From assembly GCA_929200485.1 (NCBI GenBank), contig CAKMZU010000139.1, positions 1 through 8,983 on the forward strand: a stretch of 8,983 nucleotides of DNA. Direction: 5' to 3'. The DNA comes from an uncultured Gammaproteobacteria bacterium. GTDB taxonomy: Bacteria > Pseudomonadota > Gammaproteobacteria > Pseudomonadales > DT-91. The translations under genes and the position numbers were made by a program. The notes under the pieces are model-generated. The model made no database searches. It worked only from the letters and a program-made list of their open reading frames with translations, and was not told where the DNA came from. Below, piece after piece: positions 1-6,249 of this stretch. Within the stretch, counting starts at the first letter, position 1, and each line of letters starts with the position of its first letter.

Positions 1-112
1 TTTGCCTCATATGCACTCCAGAAGAGTTGTTGTTTTCAACTGCTTTTTTTAGGATGAACGTTATATCATCAAATACTGCCTGAGCTTTTCTAAAATCAGA
101 TATATTTTCAAT
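1..112 (-). other. Start-less open frame at left edge, possible gene fragment
   Basis: On the minus strand one frame stays open from a TAA just above position 112 to the window edge, about 37 codons, with a helix-like, coding-looking composition (for example FRKAQAVFDDITFILKKAVE). No ATG, GTG or TTG start occurs in frame until the last few codons at the edge, so this may be a decayed 5' end, a gene starting outside the window, or chance in AT-rich DNA. An AGGAG (minus strand, 124-128) lies just upstream, but the nearest codon in this frame is ATT. I do not recognise the protein. Confidence 0.2.
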
Positions 113-410
113 TTATAAACAATCTCCTAGGTCACAGACTGAGTGAATGTAAAATAAAATTATCTTGAGCGCTAACAACTAAAGAGCTTCTTTGCGTGAA
201 GCTCAAAACACACTGACATTGTGACACCCCCCTTACCGTAAAATTTTTTTCAGTGTTTGCAAAAACCACAATTATGATTTTTTTAGTTTGAAGATTTACA
301 TTAAAGTCATAGATAGTGTGATTAAATTTTTCTTGAACTTATTTCTATTTCACTAATCCTAGAATTGCTAGATTAGAAAATTATGTCACTAGTACTATAA
401 AGAACGTTGT
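113..410. other. Non-coding region upstream of the PPPY ORF
   Basis: I see no convincing coding frame here. It contains the hairpin at 184-204, a C-run at 225-231 and several T-runs. A TTGAAC at 333-338 is a possible -35 box, but the best downstream -10 candidates are badly spaced (TAATCC after 15, TAGAAT after 21 bases), so no promoter is assigned. Between 356 and 374 is an imperfect inverted repeat, AATCCTAG then CTAGATT. The base content is more AT-rich than the conserved genes. Confidence 0.5.
184..204. repeat. Perfect 7-bp inverted repeat (hairpin)
   Basis: GAGCTTC (184-190) and GAAGCTC (198-204) are perfect reverse complements around the 7-base loop TTTGCGT. No T-run follows on the plus strand; on the minus strand the stem is followed by TTTAGTTG, a weak tract. 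It could be a poor terminator, an RNA hairpin in an untranslated leader, or chance. The sequence shows only the symmetry. Confidence 0.5.
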
Positions 411-1124
411 ATGAATATCTTTTTGCGTATTTCTCTAATTCTATTTATAGCCAACTCATATCATAACTGTCTATCTATAGAAAAATTATATTTCGCTATT
501 TATTATCTAATAGGCGCTAAGGACGACCTAAAAGCTGTACGTAAACATTTCAGCATAAGAGCAGATGATAATGATGATGATAATGATCTAACTGTAAATC
601 ACGTAAGAAGCATTCACGACGCTGTAGCACATAATATTTTTCAGGATAAGCTACCCCGCGATAAAAACTCACCTTCTTGGGGTCCAAGACGTTCCTTGAA
701 ATCTTATATTGATGAATCATTTAATGAATTCTACGAATTATTAAAGGGTTTACATTCCTTTGAACACAAGTTATTTAAACCCACAGAGCATGAGATAACA
801 GAGCTAAATAAAAACGGGGATTTAAAAACAACAAATATTGAAGCTGAACAAACAGCAATTGTTTTACAGTCTAACATAGAAGAATGCGGCAGCTACAATA
901 CTGATACCAAATTTTATTACATAATGAAGGCTGATTTTCCAGAGACTGCTCCACCACCTTACGAGACCATCGAACAGAAAAAGCAAAAAACAGCAAGTTT
1001 GACTTCGCTGTCATCTAGTTCCTCTGAAGATACCGACTCCGACTTCACCCATAGACATGCTAAAAACCCAAGCAATTGTAAACCAAAGTTTTTTACTAGA
1101 ATCAAAGAAAGATTATTTAAATAA
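411..1124 (+). CDS. Hypothetical protein with PPPY motif and Ser/acidic tract
   Basis: I do not recognise this 237-residue protein. Residues 1-15 (MNIFLRISLILFIAN) are hydrophobic after one Arg and could be a signal peptide or membrane anchor, but there is no clean AxA site or lipobox. Residues 52-59 are an Asp/Asn run, residues 181-184 are PPPY (fits the PPxY ligand motif of eukaryotic WW domains), residues 197-211 are Ser-rich then acidic (SLTSLSSSSSEDTDSD), and the tail is basic and amphipathic (KFFTRIKERLFK). The start has only a weak AAAGAA ribosome site at 399-404. The gene is more AT-rich than its neighbours and lies alone upstream of glmU with its own untranslated regions. A host-directed or surface protein is possible by inference; no catalytic motif is visible. 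Confidence 0.7.
   Translation: MNIFLRISLILFIANSYHNCLSIEKLYFAIYYLIGAKDDLKAVRKHFSIRADDNDDDNDLTVNHVRSIHDAVAHNIFQDKLPRDKNSPSWGPRRSLKSYIDESFNEFYELLKGLHSFEHKLFKPTEHEITELNKNGDLKTTNIEAEQTAIVLQSNIEECGSYNTDTKFYYIMKADFPETAPPPYETIEQKKQKTASLTSLSSSSSEDTDSDFTHRHAKNPSNCKPKFFTRIKERLFK
564..587 (+). repeat. GAT/AAT trinucleotide simple repeat in coding sequence
   Basis: Eight consecutive codons read GAT GAT AAT GAT GAT GAT AAT GAT, giving D52-D59 as DDNDDDND. The tract is a near-perfect trinucleotide repeat in frame, so slippage would change the acidic run by whole residues without a frameshift. Confidence 0.8.
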
Positions 1125-1177
1125 GCCTGCCATTTACAGAAACTTATTAAAAATTCATCTCGCCCTTTTTATATTTA

Positions 1178-1200
1178 TGTTCAGATGCAATACCTGAACA
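1178..1200. repeat. Perfect 7-bp inverted repeat upstream of glmU
   Basis: TGTTCAG (1178-1184) and CTGAACA (1194-1200) are perfect reverse complements separated by 9 bases. No T-run follows on either strand, so it is a poor intrinsic terminator for the upstream ORF. The arm-to-arm distance of 16 bases is compatible with a dimeric regulator site lying about 70 bases before the TATAAT at 1273, but no known operator is recognised. Confidence 0.5.
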
Positions 1201-1242
1201 CCATCCAAAATATTGATTCGTTGGTGAAAATTCATCACTGTC

Positions 1243-1278
1243 TTTACAAAGCGTATTATTCTAAATAACGACTATAAT
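1243..1278 (+). promoter_or_regulatory. Candidate promoter region of glmU-glmS
   Basis: A perfect TATAAT lies at 1273-1278, 33 bases before the glmU start. The sequence 16-18 bases upstream has no good -35 box. TTTACA at 1243-1248 is a good -35 match but pairs by distance (17) with the weak TAACGA at 1266-1271. One or both may be used; the assignment is tentative. Confidence 0.35.
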
Positions 1279-1311
1279 TAAATATTATTCATCACCTTTC
1301 CGGGCGTTATT

Positions 1312-2676
1312 GTGACTGTTAACGTTATTCTTCTGGCTGCTGGCGCAGGAACACGAATGCGATCGAGCTTGCCAAAAGTCCTGCAGCCTCTAGCGGGTAA
1401 ACCTCTTATTGGTCACTTATTAGAGACTTTAAACAAAGTCCCACTAATTAAGCATTGCCTTGTTATTACAGGCTTTAAAAAAGAACAGGTCGAAACCTTC
1501 TGCGAAGCAACAAAAGCAGACTTGGACTTGACCTATGTATTGCAGGAAGACCAGCTAGGCACAGGTAATGCTGCAGCACAAGCTTTACCATTCCTATCCG
1601 ATGAAGGCATCAGCCTGATACTTTATGCAGACGCCCCACTGCTAAGCCAGTCAACGATTAAAGGCTTAGTGGATCAAATAACTCATCATGATGCATCACT
1701 GCTGACACAAAAAACCACTAACCCTGAAGGGCTCGGTCGCATCCTAAGAAATAACGACAAGCTTATTCGCGTTATAGAAGAAAAAGATGCCACCGATGAA
1801 GAAAAAAAAATTAACGAAGTCAGCACAGGTATGCTGGCTATAAAAAATAACATACTAAAAAAATATCTACCTCAGGTGAAAAATAATAATTCGCAAAAAG
1901 AATATTATTTAACAGACATTATTGAGTTAATGATAAATGATGCTTTAAATATCAGCACGCTGCATCCAGAGTTCAGCTTTGAAGCCCAAGGCGTGAATAA
2001 CAAAAATCAACTCGCCGTATTAGAGCGAGACTACCAACAACACCTTGCAGGAGAATATCTTGAAGCAGGTGTTACTCTGATCGACCCTAATCGATTTGAC
2101 TGCCGAGGCGAGCTTACCATAGGCAGCGATGTTGTCATAGACGTTAACTGTATTTTTGAAGGGACAGTGATTATCGGCAACCAGGTCACCATTGGACCAA
2201 ACTGCACTATTGGCAAACCAGGCGAGACAGTCACCATCGGCAGCCATACCGAAATTAAGGCAAACACACAAATCGTCTCGGCAAAAATTGGCGATCATTG
2301 TCAGATTGGCCCTTTTGCTCATATCCGGCAAGGATGTGAATTTGGCAACTCCGTTAAGATCGGAAATTATGTTGAAACTAAAAACGCTACCTTGAAGGAC
2401 GGCACAAAAGCCAATCACTTAACCTATCTGGGCGATACGCAAATAGGTCAATCGACGAATATTGGCGCAGGTACCATCACCTGTAACTATGATGGCAAGC
2501 AAAAACACAAGACCATTATAGGTAACGGCGTATTTATTGGTTCAAACACCGCATTAGTCGCACCTTTAACGATTGAGAATAATGCATTTGTCGGCGCTGG
2601 CTCAACGATCACTGAAGATATAGCAACGAATCAACTTGCCATTGGGCGTGCACGACAAAAAAACATTGATCATTAA
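1312..2676 (+). CDS. glmU: Bifunctional GlcNAc-1-P uridylyltransferase / GlcN-1-P acetyltransferase GlmU
   Basis: GlmU acetylates glucosamine-1-phosphate and couples the product to UTP, giving UDP-GlcNAc for peptidoglycan and lipopolysaccharide in the cytoplasm. The 454 residues match the family length. The N-terminal pyrophosphorylase domain (about 1-230) shows LAAGAGTRM at 8-16 with K22, QLGTG at 81-85, a metal-binding Asp in YADAPL (D107) and GVNN at 227-230. The C-terminal half is the hexapeptide left-handed beta-helix, with the acetyltransferase residues R339, K357, H369 and Y372 conserved in NHLTYLGD and GAGTITCNYDG at 385-395. The start is GTG; no in-frame start exists between the TAA at 1279 and 1312, and no clear Shine-Dalgarno is seen. 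Small deviations from the E. coli enzyme as I recall it: YGDVPL reads YADAPL and LRPG reads IRQG. glmS follows 20 bases downstream. Confidence 0.97.
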   Translation: MTVNVILLAAGAGTRMRSSLPKVLQPLAGKPLIGHLLETLNKVPLIKHCLVITGFKKEQVETFCEATKADLDLTYVLQEDQLGTGNAAAQALPFLSDEGISLILYADAPLLSQSTIKGLVDQITHHDASLLTQKTTNPEGLGRILRNNDKLIRVIEEKDATDEEKKINEVSTGMLAIKNNILKKYLPQVKNNNSQKEYYLTDIIELMINDALNISTLHPEFSFEAQGVNNKNQLAVLERDYQQHLAGEYLEAGVTLIDPNRFDCRGELTIGSDVVIDVNCIFEGTVIIGNQVTIGPNCTIGKPGETVTIGSHTEIKANTQIVSAKIGDHCQIGPFAHIRQGCEFGNSVKIGNYVETKNATLKDGTKANHLTYLGDTQIGQSTNIGAGTITCNYDGKQKHKTIIGNGVFIGSNTALVAPLTIENNAFVGAGSTITEDIATNQLAIGRARQKNIDH

Positions 2677-2686
2677 GTTAACACCT

Positions 2687-2691
2687 GGAGG
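2687..2691 (+). promoter_or_regulatory. Strong ribosome binding site of glmS
   Basis: GGAGG lies 5 bases before the ATG at 2697, inside the 20-base glmU-glmS gap. It fixes the glmS start and supports translation from a shared transcript. The gap is too short for a riboswitch or a separate promoter. Confidence 0.85.
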
Positions 2692-2696
2692 ATTCT

Positions 2697-4514
2697 ATGT
2701 GCGGAATTATTGCAGGAATTATCAATACAAATATTGCTGACTCATTAATTGAAGGGCTTGAGAGACTTGAATACCGAGGGTACGATTCTTCTGGACTTGC
2801 GGTCATCAAATCTGATCAATCAATCATCCATCGTAAATCCGTAGGCAAAGTCAGTGAATTAAAAGCAATTGTCAAGGCCAGTAAAACCGAAGGGCAAATA
2901 GGGATAGCACATACCCGATGGGCGACCCATGGCAAACCTTCTACGCTAAACGCACACCCTCACCTATCCCATGATTGCTTTGCCATTGTCCATAATGGAA
3001 TTATTGAAAATTACGAGACACTTAAAGAAGAACTAATAGCTGAAGGTTACGAGTTTAGCAGCGAGACAGACTCTGAGGTATTGGTTCATTTAATCCATCA
3101 AGCCATGCAAAGTTCTAGCAGCTTGTTTGATGCCGTTCAATCTATCACACCAAAACTCGAAGGCTCTTATGCGTTGGCAGCCATTGATAAATCCACGCCC
3201 GACACCTTAGTTGTTGCCCGAAGGGGAAGCCCCTTGATTATCGGTTTAAGCGACGATCAGATTTTTGCCGCCTCGGATGTCATTGCATTCAATGAAACCA
3301 TTGAACAATGCATTTACCTGGAAGATGAAGATGTCGCTGCCATCTCTAAAAATCTGTTGACCGTGATGAATAATGGCGAAATTATCCCAAGACCCATCAA
3401 CAGCATTTCAGGAGACGAAAACGGCGCATCCAAGGGTAGCTATACCCACTTTATGCACAAAGAAATCCATGAACAACCACAAGCCATTCAACGGCTAATT
3501 GACGCCTACTTAACGGATAAAGGTTTATTTTCAAATACTTTCCCCGTCGCAGATCAACTCGCCATTTCACGCATTAAAAATATCACTATTGTCGCCTGTG
3601 GCAGCAGTTATCATGCAGCACTTATAGCAAAGCTCTGGTTTGAAGCTTACGCGGAAATTCAATGCCAGGTTGAAATCGCCAGTGAATTTCGATACCGCAA
3701 AAGCATTGTTCCCAAGCGCAGTTTATTTATTGCCATTTCTCAATCCGGTGAAACAGCAGATACGCTAGCTGCATTAGGCCATGCAAAAAAATTGGGATAT
3801 AAAAAATCACTGGCGATATGTAACAGCAATCACAGTTCTCTCGTAAGGGAGACAGATTTATGCCTGCTTACTCATGCCGGCAAAGAAATCAGCGTCGCTT
3901 CGACAAAAGCTTTCACTTCTCAACTCACCGTATTTCTCATGTTAGCCATTTATTTCGCACAAAAAAGAAAGCTGACTACAAAAAACGACACCATGATGGA
4001 CGCCCTCAAGCAGTTGCCTGATCAACTTTCGGATGCATTAACACTTGAGCCTCTCATCGAAAAAACGGTTACTCCGCTAGCCAAAGCCAAGAATTGTCTT
4101 TTCATTGGCAGAGGAGAAATGCACTCGATAGCAATGGAAGGCGCACTCAAACTCAAAGAAATTTCTTATATCCATGCAGAGGCCTATGCTGCTGGAGAGC
4201 TAAAACACGGCCCCATAGCCTTAATTGATGACAAACTACCCGTCATTGTTATTGCACCCAACAATGACGTATTAAGCAAAATTCAATCAAATATCAATGA
4301 GGTGAAAGCTCGTGGTGGCCAAGTCTATATTTTTTCAGACAGCGATGATTTTGATCAAGCGAATAGCCTCATACCTATTGCGCCTGCCCCTTCTTTAATA
4401 AGCCCGATTATATATAGTATTCCTCTTCAATTATTGGCTTATCATATTGCTTTGCTTAAAGGTAATGACATTGATCAGCCCAGGAACCTGGCCAAGTCTG
4501 TGACTGTGGAATAA
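2697..4514 (+). CDS. glmS: Glutamine-fructose-6-phosphate aminotransferase (isomerizing) GlmS
   Basis: GlmS converts fructose-6-phosphate and glutamine to glucosamine-6-phosphate and glutamate, the committed step towards UDP-GlcNAc. At 605 residues it is close to E. coli GlmS (609). The N-terminal class II glutaminase domain has the nucleophile C2 directly after the start Met (MCGIIAGI), HTRWATHG at 72-79, HNGIIENY at 99-106 and ETDSEVL at 123-129. Two SIS sugar-isomerase domains follow: CGSSYHAA at 301-308 and SQSGETADT at 348-356 in the first, GRGEMHSIAMEGALKLKEIS at 471-490 in the second, with H504 in ELKHGP. The C-terminal KSVTVE carries the expected sugar-binding Lys (K600). All expected catalytic residues are present. 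It is translated from a strong GGAGG site after glmU. No clear intrinsic terminator is seen in the 133 bases downstream. Confidence 0.98.
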   Translation: MCGIIAGIINTNIADSLIEGLERLEYRGYDSSGLAVIKSDQSIIHRKSVGKVSELKAIVKASKTEGQIGIAHTRWATHGKPSTLNAHPHLSHDCFAIVHNGIIENYETLKEELIAEGYEFSSETDSEVLVHLIHQAMQSSSSLFDAVQSITPKLEGSYALAAIDKSTPDTLVVARRGSPLIIGLSDDQIFAASDVIAFNETIEQCIYLEDEDVAAISKNLLTVMNNGEIIPRPINSISGDENGASKGSYTHFMHKEIHEQPQAIQRLIDAYLTDKGLFSNTFPVADQLAISRIKNITIVACGSSYHAALIAKLWFEAYAEIQCQVEIASEFRYRKSIVPKRSLFIAISQSGETADTLAALGHAKKLGYKKSLAICNSNHSSLVRETDLCLLTHAGKEISVASTKAFTSQLTVFLMLAIYFAQKRKLTTKNDTMMDALKQLPDQLSDALTLEPLIEKTVTPLAKAKNCLFIGRGEMHSIAMEGALKLKEISYIHAEAYAAGELKHGPIALIDDKLPVIVIAPNNDVLSKIQSNINEVKARGGQVYIFSDSDDFDQANSLIPIAPAPSLISPIIYSIPLQLLAYHIALLKGNDIDQPRNLAKSVTVE

Positions 4515-4588
4515 AAACACTTTGAATTACTTCCAAATTGCACTTTAGCCATAAAAAGGCATTATCAAATACCCTTCGCTTTTGTTTT

Positions 4589-4618
4589 TTGAGTAGGTAC
4601 AATAAATCTGTCTATATA
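4589..4618 (+). promoter_or_regulatory. Candidate sigma-70 promoter of the RmlD-like/tag unit
   Basis: TTGAGT (4589-4594) and TATATA (4613-4618) are 18 bases apart and end 29 bases before the ATG at 4648. Both boxes are good matches, and the 133-base gap after glmS is long enough for a separate promoter. The overlapping TATACT at 4615-4620 is an alternative -10 but would be 20 bases away. Confidence 0.4.
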
Positions 4619-4647
4619 CTTTAGCCCGAAACATTGCCGGTTGTAAC

Positions 4648-5499
4648 ATGCGCCTACTCATCATCCATGATGACACCCCATTAATTGAAAAACTGAATCA
4701 CCTTGTTCAGCAACGCGTAGAACCCATTGATTTTCAGAAGCTTCCTATTTCAACAAACCTTGAAACGCTCAAAAAAACTATCAAGCAAACTAAACCTGAT
4801 CAAATTCTTTTTTTAGCCATGCTTTCCCCGAAAAGCAACGAAAAAGAGAAAAGCCATTTTGTCTCTCAAATAAAATCCATTGTCGCCATTTGCCAATCCC
4901 AAACCATACCTCTGCTTCTTCTTTCAAGTGCTTCGGTTTTCTCTACTGCGAATTTGACGATCGACGAGACATCACCCACGGAACCTAACACTGAGCTTGG
5001 CAAAACCTATGACACCATAGAGAAACTTTGTTTGAACTATCAACACAGCATCATCCTTAGAACAGGTTGGATTTTTTCAGGCAAAGGCAATAACTTTCTC
5101 ACTGAAGCACTGGATTGTGCAATAAAAGGCCAAAAAATCGCATTTAACAGTGCAGGCAAAGGCTGTCCGACTCATGCCAGCGATCTTGCTCGTGTGATTT
5201 TAGGTATGAGCCTTCAACTCCCCTTTATGCCCCAAGCTCGCGGTATCTACCATTATGTCAGCTCAGATGCTTCAATTGGCTTCCAATTTTTAGAAACACT
5301 ACTGACAGCAGCTGCCAATTTCGACACCAGCATTGATCCAAAAAATATTTTATTTGAACATCAGGTTATTGAAGGTTCTCCATTTTTCTTTGAGCCTGTC
5401 ATGTTAAGTTGCGGCCGACTGCTGTATCACTTCGGCATCCACCAGAGGCCTTGGCGCTCAAGCATCAATCAAGCTGTAAGCGTGTATTTCACTAAATAA
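4648..5499 (+). CDS. RmlD-like SDR-fold protein with degenerate catalytic motifs
   Basis: The 283 residues follow the RmlD (dTDP-4-dehydrorhamnose reductase) substrate-binding family from end to end: SSASVF at 93-98, LRTGWIFSGKGNNF at 137-150, GCPTHASDLA at 172-181 and GIYHYVSSDA at 199-208. The enzyme hallmarks are missing. The first strand leads into IHDDTPLI, with H7, T10 and I13 where GxxGxxG is expected. The YGxTK active-site motif aligns with LGKTY, so catalytic Tyr and Lys become L117 and Y121; the family Glu four residues on is kept (E125). By inference it may have lost NAD(P)H-dependent reductase activity and act as a binding or regulatory protein, or use another chemistry. No rhamnose genes are nearby. 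The ATG has no clear Shine-Dalgarno, and tag follows after 31 bases, probably on the same transcript. The reading frame is intact, so it is not an obvious pseudogene. Confidence 0.8.
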   Translation: MRLLIIHDDTPLIEKLNHLVQQRVEPIDFQKLPISTNLETLKKTIKQTKPDQILFLAMLSPKSNEKEKSHFVSQIKSIVAICQSQTIPLLLLSSASVFSTANLTIDETSPTEPNTELGKTYDTIEKLCLNYQHSIILRTGWIFSGKGNNFLTEALDCAIKGQKIAFNSAGKGCPTHASDLARVILGMSLQLPFMPQARGIYHYVSSDASIGFQFLETLLTAAANFDTSIDPKNILFEHQVIEGSPFFFEPVMLSCGRLLYHFGIHQRPWRSSINQAVSVYFTK

Positions 5500-5530
5500 C
5501 ACCCTCCAACCAAACACACAAAGGGAATCT

Positions 5531-6142
5531 ATGAAGCCCAGCATAGCAGGGAAAGATGGAAAAATGCGCTGCTTTTGGTGTCATGAAACAGAGCAGTATA
5601 CGCACTACCATGACAATGAATGGGGTTATCCTGTCGATGAAGACAGGCGACTTTTTGAAAAGCTGTGCTTAGAAGGTTTTCAGGCGGGATTAAGCTGGCT
5701 TACCATTTTAAAAAAACGCGAAAACTTTCGTAAAGCTTTTGATAATTTCGATTTCAACAAGATTGCCAAATACACCGAAAAAGACGTTGAGCGCTTAGTT
5801 CTAGATGCTGGCATCGTTCGGCATCGCGGAAAGATAGAAGCGGTGATTAACAACGCTAAATGTGCGCAACACTTAATTCAGGAAGAAGGCTCACTTGCCC
5901 ATTTCTTTTGGCGCTTCGAACCGGATGAAAAAAATCAGCCTGACCCTATGAGCATTTCAAGCTCAGGTATCTCAAAAGACATTTCGAAATTGTTAAAAAA
6001 GAAAGGTTGGAAATTTGTTGGACCAACTACCGTATATTCATTTATGCAGGCAATGGGATTAATTAACGACCACGCTAAGGATTGTGATTTTAGAGTGGCG
6101 TCGAGCAAAGCGAGAAGAAGATTTAAGCGCCCTACAGCTTAG
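5531..6142 (+). CDS. tag: DNA-3-methyladenine glycosylase I (Tag)
   Basis: Tag excises 3-methyladenine from alkylated DNA, starting base excision repair in the cytoplasm. The helix-hairpin-helix fold protein here has the family motifs YHDNEWG (26-32), CLEGFQAGLSW (46-56, with the base-binding E48 and W56), LKKREN, DAGIVRHRGKI and SFMQAMGLINDH. The structural zinc ligands of E. coli Tag are all conserved: C14, H27, H181 and C185. Two starts are possible. ATG 5531 has AAGGGA at 5521-5526. The internal Met12 (5564), also preceded by GGA, would match the E. coli N-terminus (MERC) better, giving 192 residues. The tail after C185 is basic (SSKARRRFKRPTA) with no E. coli counterpart. The gene sits 31 bases after the RmlD-like gene. 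No terminator was found downstream. Confidence 0.95.
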   Translation: MKPSIAGKDGKMRCFWCHETEQYTHYHDNEWGYPVDEDRRLFEKLCLEGFQAGLSWLTILKKRENFRKAFDNFDFNKIAKYTEKDVERLVLDAGIVRHRGKIEAVINNAKCAQHLIQEEGSLAHFFWRFEPDEKNQPDPMSISSSGISKDISKLLKKKGWKFVGPTTVYSFMQAMGLINDHAKDCDFRVASSKARRRFKRPTA

Positions 6143-6249
6143 AGCCGACAGTGATTGGTGGCTACTGTTGCTACAATCCTTACAATAACTGAACTTAGTC
6201 AATCAAATAACATCAAAGTACCTATCGCTAGGGCATTAGAGTACATTTC
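6143..6249 (+). other. Gap between tag and the Glu-rich ORF, with small inverted repeats
   Basis: This 107-base gap has an interrupted stem, ACAGT with ACTGT, at about 6148-6167 that lacks a T-run and is therefore not a good terminator for tag. A short repeat CCTA-TCGC-TAGG lies at 6221-6232, just before the next ORF. Only weak promoter-like boxes are seen (TTACAA 6180-6185 with TCAAAT 6203-6208, spacing 17). Confidence 0.4.

Noticed and set aside
564..599. EF-hand calcium loop in the Asp/Asn run
   Set aside because: The spacing has some acidic ligands but lacks the central Gly and the position-12 Glu, and there is no flanking helix pattern; a simple-sequence repeat explains it.
1178..1200. 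Intrinsic terminator of the 411-1124 ORF
   Set aside because: The hairpin is weak (7 bp with AT content) and no T-run follows on either strand.
1380..1780. Deviations in GlmU (YADAPL for YGDVPL, IRQG for LRPG) as loss of function
   Set aside because: The metal-binding Asp and the catalytic Arg, Lys, His and Tyr residues are all kept, so normal activity is expected.
2020..2418. Open frames inside glmU: two on the minus strand (2020-2418, 2031-2267) and one on the plus strand (2192-2395)
   Set aside because: They lie wholly within the well-supported glmU beta-helix coding sequence; their translations look like shadows without recognisable motifs or ribosome sites.
2677..2696. glmS ribozyme/riboswitch upstream of glmS
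   Set aside because: The glmU-glmS gap is only 20 bases and is occupied by the ribosome site; the ribozyme is also typical of Gram-positive lineages.
4515..4590. Terminator after glmS at the T-rich stretch
   Set aside because: T-runs are present near 4581-4590, but no stable stem precedes them.
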